From NCBI GenBank assembly GCA_026770615.1, contig MU631585.1:142745-160727 (forward strand): a stretch of DNA of 17,983 nt, read 5' to 3'. This document shows positions 14,179-17,983 of the stretch, piece after piece (the first letter of the stretch is position 1; every line of letters starts with the position of its first letter). Below the pieces are notes generated by a model. The model was not told the DNA's origin, did no database searches, and saw only the letters and a program-made list of their open reading frames with translations. The stretch comes from Pavlovales sp. CCMP2436. Lineage: Eukaryota; Haptophyta; Pavlovophyceae; Pavlovales. A program made the position numbers and the translations under genes.

Positions 14179-17114
14179 CTACGCGGCTTCATGCCACAAC
14201 CGCGTCTCTTGTCCCTGGTGGTATACGCCCTCAGCCCACTCCTCGGTGCCGTCGTCGTCTGCGCCACCGTGTGCCGCGCCACTGCCACCGATGTTCTCCA
14301 TACGCGCGCACGCTATGATGACCTTTGCGTGTCCACGCAAGGCGCACATACCGATCTCCTGCCACATCTTCCCACAGGAGGGCTGTGCGTGCAAGCTATT
14401 CGGAGGGAGCTCTCGTGCGCCCTTGCAGTGCGCGTGCGCCCATGCTGGCCAAGTCAGCGACCAGCATTTCCAAGCCGACCGAAAACTCCCTAAAGGCGCC
14501 AACTGCGAGAGCAGTGAACGCTCGGTGCGCGCGACCGCGAGGAGGGCGAGGATCGAGTCGTGCCGGAGCTTGGCGATGTGGCCGCCGGTGACGCCTGCCG
14601 CCGTGGCTGCGACGAGGTTGCCTTCGAACGCGTCGATGAGGTGGCCGAAGAGCCGCGCGCCGCGCGCGACGAGGCTGGCGCAGATGGGGCTCTGGACGCC
14701 GACGAAGCGCGCGGTGATCTCCACCCTCTCGCCGGTGTTGCAGAGCCCGTAGCCGCCCGATAGTGCAGCGACCCAGGCGGAGCTGTTGCGATCGAGGCTC
14801 CTGAAGAGGTGTACGGCGCGATCGCTGCGGTGTCGCGCGTTGATCTGCATCTTGAGCACGTCGTACCGGTGAGCCTCCATCGGTGAGGTCCTTCTGCATG
14901 TTGAGGCACAGCCTGCCTGCGCTCCTGCGCGCCGTCGGCCATGCTTTCTCTGGAGGTAGGTGGAGCACGGAGGTTGGCCGATCTCCGTTGGGCCCCGCTC
15001 CTGTGGCGATGCCGGCCTCCTGCTGCAGCAGCAACCAGCAGCGGCGGAAGGCCTGTCCCTGTAGCGGCGGTGGCAGAGAGCCTGCCCCGGAAGACGGCAG
15101 CTGGTACGCGCGCCAGCCGTGCTGCTGCATGTCCACAAAGGAGTTCTGCCCCACCGTGCGCTCGACCTGCGGCAGCTCGAGTATCCCGCGCTGCGTGACG
15201 CCGCTGGCCGGGTTGGTCGCGTCGGCCCACACGTCGAGAAAGGCTCCGCCTGCACCATGGCGCCACAGAAAGCGGCCGGCGTGATGTCGAGCATTCGCCG
15301 AAGTCCGGCGCCACGGTAGCGGCGGGGAAGCGCGAGGCGAACGGTCGCGAACTGATCGTCGTCGAGCGAGACTCCTAGCGCGTGCGTCGCCTGCGCGTGG
15401 ATGATCGCGTCGAAGCAGGTGCATGCCTCGCGCGAGTGGTCCGGGTAGCAGTGTTGCGCAAAGTACTCAAATTTGCGCGCCGTGGAGAAGAGGGTCAAGA
15501 GCCAGAGCTGTTGCTTGTGTGACAAGCTGAGCGAAGTGATTAGCTTGGTTGAGAGGCATGCGATCTCGTCACACTTGCCAGCTAGGGCAAGCTTGATGTA
15601 CTGCTCCGACCCGATGGGGATGCCGTAGCACATGACGCCGTAGTACGGAGTCACGCCGTCGAGTAGGTAGCTGCGCGTCACCAGGCCGCGGTGTCGAGGG
15701 AATCGATGTGGACCTCATCGACCCAGCACTCGCACTTAGCCGGTTGCACGACGAGGCCGAGCCGCGCGAAGAGCGCGTCGTGGAAGCGCTGCATCGCCGG
15801 GAAGATGATATGGGGCGGGCCAACCGCCCGTACATCGTCGTGGCCGGCCCAAGCGCCCCCACCGTATGGCCGCAGCTCTGCGTCCAGCACCTGTAGTTCG
15901 GGGTGGATGAAGATCGCGAAGGCGACTCCGCCCTCCACCGACCCTTGGGCGACACCCGTCTCGCCGTCCCTGCCCATGGGCGTCAAGCCGCCGCCCTTGC
16001 CGCTGACGAAGATGGGATACTTGGGGGCAAGCGTGGCGTAGAAGAGGCGTGCGATCGGGGCAAGACCGGAGGAGCTGGCGAGGGTGCGCGCCACCATCTC
16101 TGCGCGGTCGCCCTCATGGAACGCGTTGTAGATGTCGCAGCCGGCGATGCAGAAGCTGGGGTTCTCGAGGAGCTCGCGCACGCCAAAGATGAGCTTCATC
16201 CCACCTGCCGAGACGAACACTCCCAGCTGCTGCGGGAAGAGGTAGTCCTCGATCTCGCCGCGAAGGCCCTTGTTGAGGAAGACTCCCTTGGTGAGACCCC
16301 GTCTCAGCGCGCACGAGATGCCGATTGGCCGCGCAGACTCCGCGACGCCGGCATGGACCGCACACTTGCGGGGTGGCACGCACCGTGCGGCGCAGAAGAC
16401 GAAGTAGAACCAGGGGGGCAGATCGCCGTTGGCGAAGTATGATGCCAGCCAGGCGTGCGACCGGCGTGCAGTGTCGCCCACGAAAGGCTCCGTCGGGGCG
16501 AGTGGGATGAGGTACTCGTATCGCCAGGGCGAGGCACCCTGTGCCTTGTCGGTCTTGAGCCCTCGGTATGCCTCCTCCATCTCCGTGACGCCGACAACGA
16601 GACGGTTGGTGGTGTCGAGGTCCGGAATGACCGCTGGCACGGGGGATTTCCTGGGCGGATGCTTGGCGAGCATCTGCTGGAGCACGGCCGGGTCCATGAT
16701 GTCAGCGAAGCCGTGGCTCTGAAGCAGCTTTGCGGCGTCGGAGAACTTGCCCTTGGCGAGAAGGGCGACGGCCGCCTTGATGTCTCGCTCGGGGTTGGCT
16801 GGACGGGAGCGCCGGCTGCTGCGCTGCTGTGCCTCCGCCGCGCAGTCTCCAGACCAGTCAGCAACGAGGCTGCCAAAGTCTCCCCGCCTCCATCGGTCGA
16901 AGCGGGAGGCGAGCAGTCTGGCGCTCGCCAGACGTCCTTGGCGGCCCCCGCGGGCCGCGGGCTGCTTTCGGAGTAGTAGCGATGGATAGGTCGATAAAGC
17001 TAAGATGGATGGAACTTCGACAGGGACTATGAAACTAGTGAGGGCATCTCCGAGAGCTTCCAAACGGTAACCCCATCTCCGCCAGGCTCCCAGGGGTGCT
17101 CTGAATACACACAC
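14179..17114 (-). pseudogene. Non-LTR-type reverse transcriptase gene with frameshifts
   Basis: The first 478 codons (17114-15678) carry a whole polymerase core. They include a RWRRGDFGSL stretch near residue 75, ARPIGISCALRRGLTKG (261-277), FPQQLGVFVSAGGMK (293-307), motif A CDIYNAF with Asp 327, motif B GVAQGS (387-392), motif C GHDD with Asp 426-427, and motif D LGLVVQPAKCE (452-462). These match the LINE-like family in protists with RPI..RR, QLGV..GG and N-A-F motifs. The frame ends at TGA 15678-15680 and continues in another as YGVMCYGIPIGSEQYIKLAL. It changes near 15245 (FLDVWADATNPASGV) and back near 14885 (YDVLKMQINARHRSDRAVHL), reaching GHIAKLRHDSILALL near 14560. The ending is unclear, no endonuclease is seen, and the start is arbitrary (TGA at 17118-17120). 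The catalytic residues are intact but the gene is broken. Confidence 0.8.
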
Positions 17115-17129
17115 CTCATAGGCCTTCTA

Positions 17130-17155
17130 GCTGGCCATGACCGGAGCTGGAGCCT
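17130..17155 (-). repeat. 26-bp inverted repeat, right arm
   Basis: Exact reverse complement of 13595-13620, ending 15 bases before the first codon of the reverse-transcriptase frame. The bracketed segment is 3561 bp. Confidence 0.9.
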
Positions 17156-17163
17156 GAAAAGGG

Positions 17164-17207
17164 GTTCGGGGTGGCGGTATTTTAAGTTAAAGTCAAGCTG
17201 ATCTTAG
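17164..17207 (+). repeat. Dispersed repeat R3, copy 2
   Basis: GTTCGGGGTGGCGG...AAGTTAAAGTCAAGCTGATC then TTAGC, partner of 5535-5580. The AT-rich sequence that follows to 17378 shows no gene. Confidence 0.6.
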
Positions 17208-17378
17208 CGCGCTCGCTTATATCTATATGTGACATTGATCTTAAACTAGAATTTGTTAAATAAGTTAGTATAGTAAGTTACTAGATTCGGACAAGCTGGC
17301 GGCCTGAATGAAGTCTCCTAATACTAGTTATATATAGTTAATTCAAAACTAAAGTTGAAACACTGGTGCACGGCGCCG

Positions 17379-17983
17379 CTAGTGCGTGCGCTTGTGCTTC
17401 TTGAGGCTGCCCGCCCCAGCGGCCCAGTAGTCGCAGCCCGGCTCGTCGCAAGCGTACGGCCGCTCGCCGCTGTGCGTGCGCTTGTGCTCCTTGAGGTTGT
17501 CCGACCGAGCGGCGCTGTACTCACAGCCCGGCTCGTCGCACGGGAACGGCTGCTCGCCGCTGTGCGTACGCTTGTGCGTCGTGAGATTGCTCGCAGCAGT
17601 GGCGCTGTACTCGCAGCCCGGCTCGTCGCACGGAAACGGCCGCTCGCCGCTGTGCGTGTGCTTGTGTTTCTTGAGGCTGCCCGCCTCAGCGGCCCTGTAG
17701 TCGCAGCCCGGCTCGTCGCATGCGTGTGGCCGCTCTCCGCTGTGCGTGCGCTTGTGTACCGCGAGGTTGCCTGAAGTAGTGGCCCTAAACTGGCAGCCCG
17801 GCTCGTCGCACGGGAATGGCCGCTCGCCGCTGTGCGTGCGCTTGTGCTCCTTGAGGTTGTCCAGCTTAGCGGCGCTGTACTCGCAGCCCGGCTCGTCGCA
17901 CGGGAACGGCCGCTCGCCGCTGTGCGTGCGCTTGTGCGTCGTGAGACTGTCCGCAGTAGTGGCGCTGTACTCGCAGCCCGGCT
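17379..17983 (-). CDS. C2H2 zinc-finger protein, C-terminal part
   Basis: Reading in from the right edge, the frame holds seven fingers, the first cut by the window edge, and stops (TAG) right after the last zinc-binding His. Each finger is C-x4-C-x12-H-x3-H with a 30-residue period; a typical one reads CDEPGCEYSA, then the helix, then HKRTHSGERPFP. The linker HSGERPF is close to the TGEKP linker of DNA-binding Krueppel-type arrays. Putative base-contact residues (-1, 2, 3, 6) are, from the N-terminal side: T-D-S-T, K-D-N-E, T-G-N-V, E-G-S-K, A-S-N-T, R-D-N-E, G-G-S-K. All ligands are present, so it should fold and probably binds DNA as a transcription regulator; the target is unknown. The finger DNA repeats at 90 bp. 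The N-terminus and start lie outside the window. Confidence 0.88.
   Translation of the reverse strand, partial: PGCEYSATTADSLTTHKRTHSGERPFPCDEPGCEYSAAKLDNLKEHKRTHSGERPFPCDEPGCQFRATTSGNLAVHKRTHSGERPHACDEPGCDYRAAEAGSLKKHKHTHSGERPFPCDEPGCEYSATAASNLTTHKRTHSGEQPFPCDEPGCEYSAARSDNLKEHKRTHSGERPYACDEPGCDYWAAGAGSLKKHKRTH

Noticed and set aside
14396..15424. Long minus-strand frame of 342 codons as an independent gene
   Set aside because: Only its middle part (about 15245-14890) is coding-like and it continues the reverse-transcriptase product after a frame change; the rest is Arg-rich shadow.
15678..15681. Translational coupling of two adjacent ORFs (four-base overlap)
   Set aside because: The second frame starts with an arbitrary GTG and lies mid-domain in the RT product; two further frame changes downstream make decay more likely.
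17355..17774. Plus-strand frame of 139 codons with repeats of LVRALVLLEAARPSG type
   Set aside because: It is the antisense of the zinc-finger array; its regularity mirrors the 90-bp period.

Overview
The window looks like nuclear DNA from a GC-rich unicellular eukaryote, most likely an alga. A haptophyte or similar protist would fit, but I cannot name a species. The evidence is eukaryotic: a GT-AG intron of 83 bp that joins two open exons in phase, AATAAA signals after coding regions, and a C2H2 zinc-finger array of the C-x4-C-x12-H-x3-H type. There are also SET/post-SET and MYND fragments, a non-LTR-type reverse transcriptase, short inverted-repeat transposons and much low-complexity GGN and proline-rich sequence. 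I see no bacterial operon structure, no tRNA or rRNA gene and no CRISPR array.

Left part (1-4000). A proline-rich repeat protein (HEPP x8) enters from the left edge and is followed by an Ala/Glu/Lys-rich reading frame. Two diverged copies of an OTU-like cysteine-protease domain then follow, at 1056-1861 and 3200-3991. Each keeps the D-G-N-C box and a late His-Phe box, and each is broken by stops or a frameshift. The second copy is preceded by another open stretch, with a 167-bp MITE inserted between them.

Middle-left (4000-7100). This holds a GGC-rich glycine tract, two related gene ends (about 4256-4400 and 5363-5525, each with AATAAA), a decayed minus-strand gene between them, and a 121-bp tandem duplication that leads into an acidic repeat protein (5700-6461). 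At 6814-7059 lies a fragment like the end of a SMYD-type SET domain with its post-SET cysteines.

Middle (7100-10800). This region is rich in repeats. It has a four-fold array around CAAGCTCTCGCCGGTATG, the first member of a roughly 100-bp dispersed family, MITE copies 2 and 3, and a MYND zinc finger with one in-frame TAA. It also has a likely 3' exon on the minus strand and a nested hairpin near 10676-10761.

Right (10800-17983). The best-supported intact gene is the two-exon minus-strand gene 11027-12822 (570 residues), which I cannot identify. Three more members of the 100-bp repeat family follow. Next comes a reverse-transcriptase gene (17114 down to about 14179) with all catalytic aspartates but at least three frame changes. 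It is bracketed by a perfect 26-bp inverted repeat. At the right edge is the C-terminal part of a seven-finger C2H2 protein.

Overall this is an accessory, repeat-laden segment in which old transposon proteins and gene fragments outnumber intact genes. The genes do not form one pathway. The coherent themes are retroelement decay, MITE spread, and loose OTU, SET and MYND domains. All identifications come from reading motifs by eye; no database search was possible.
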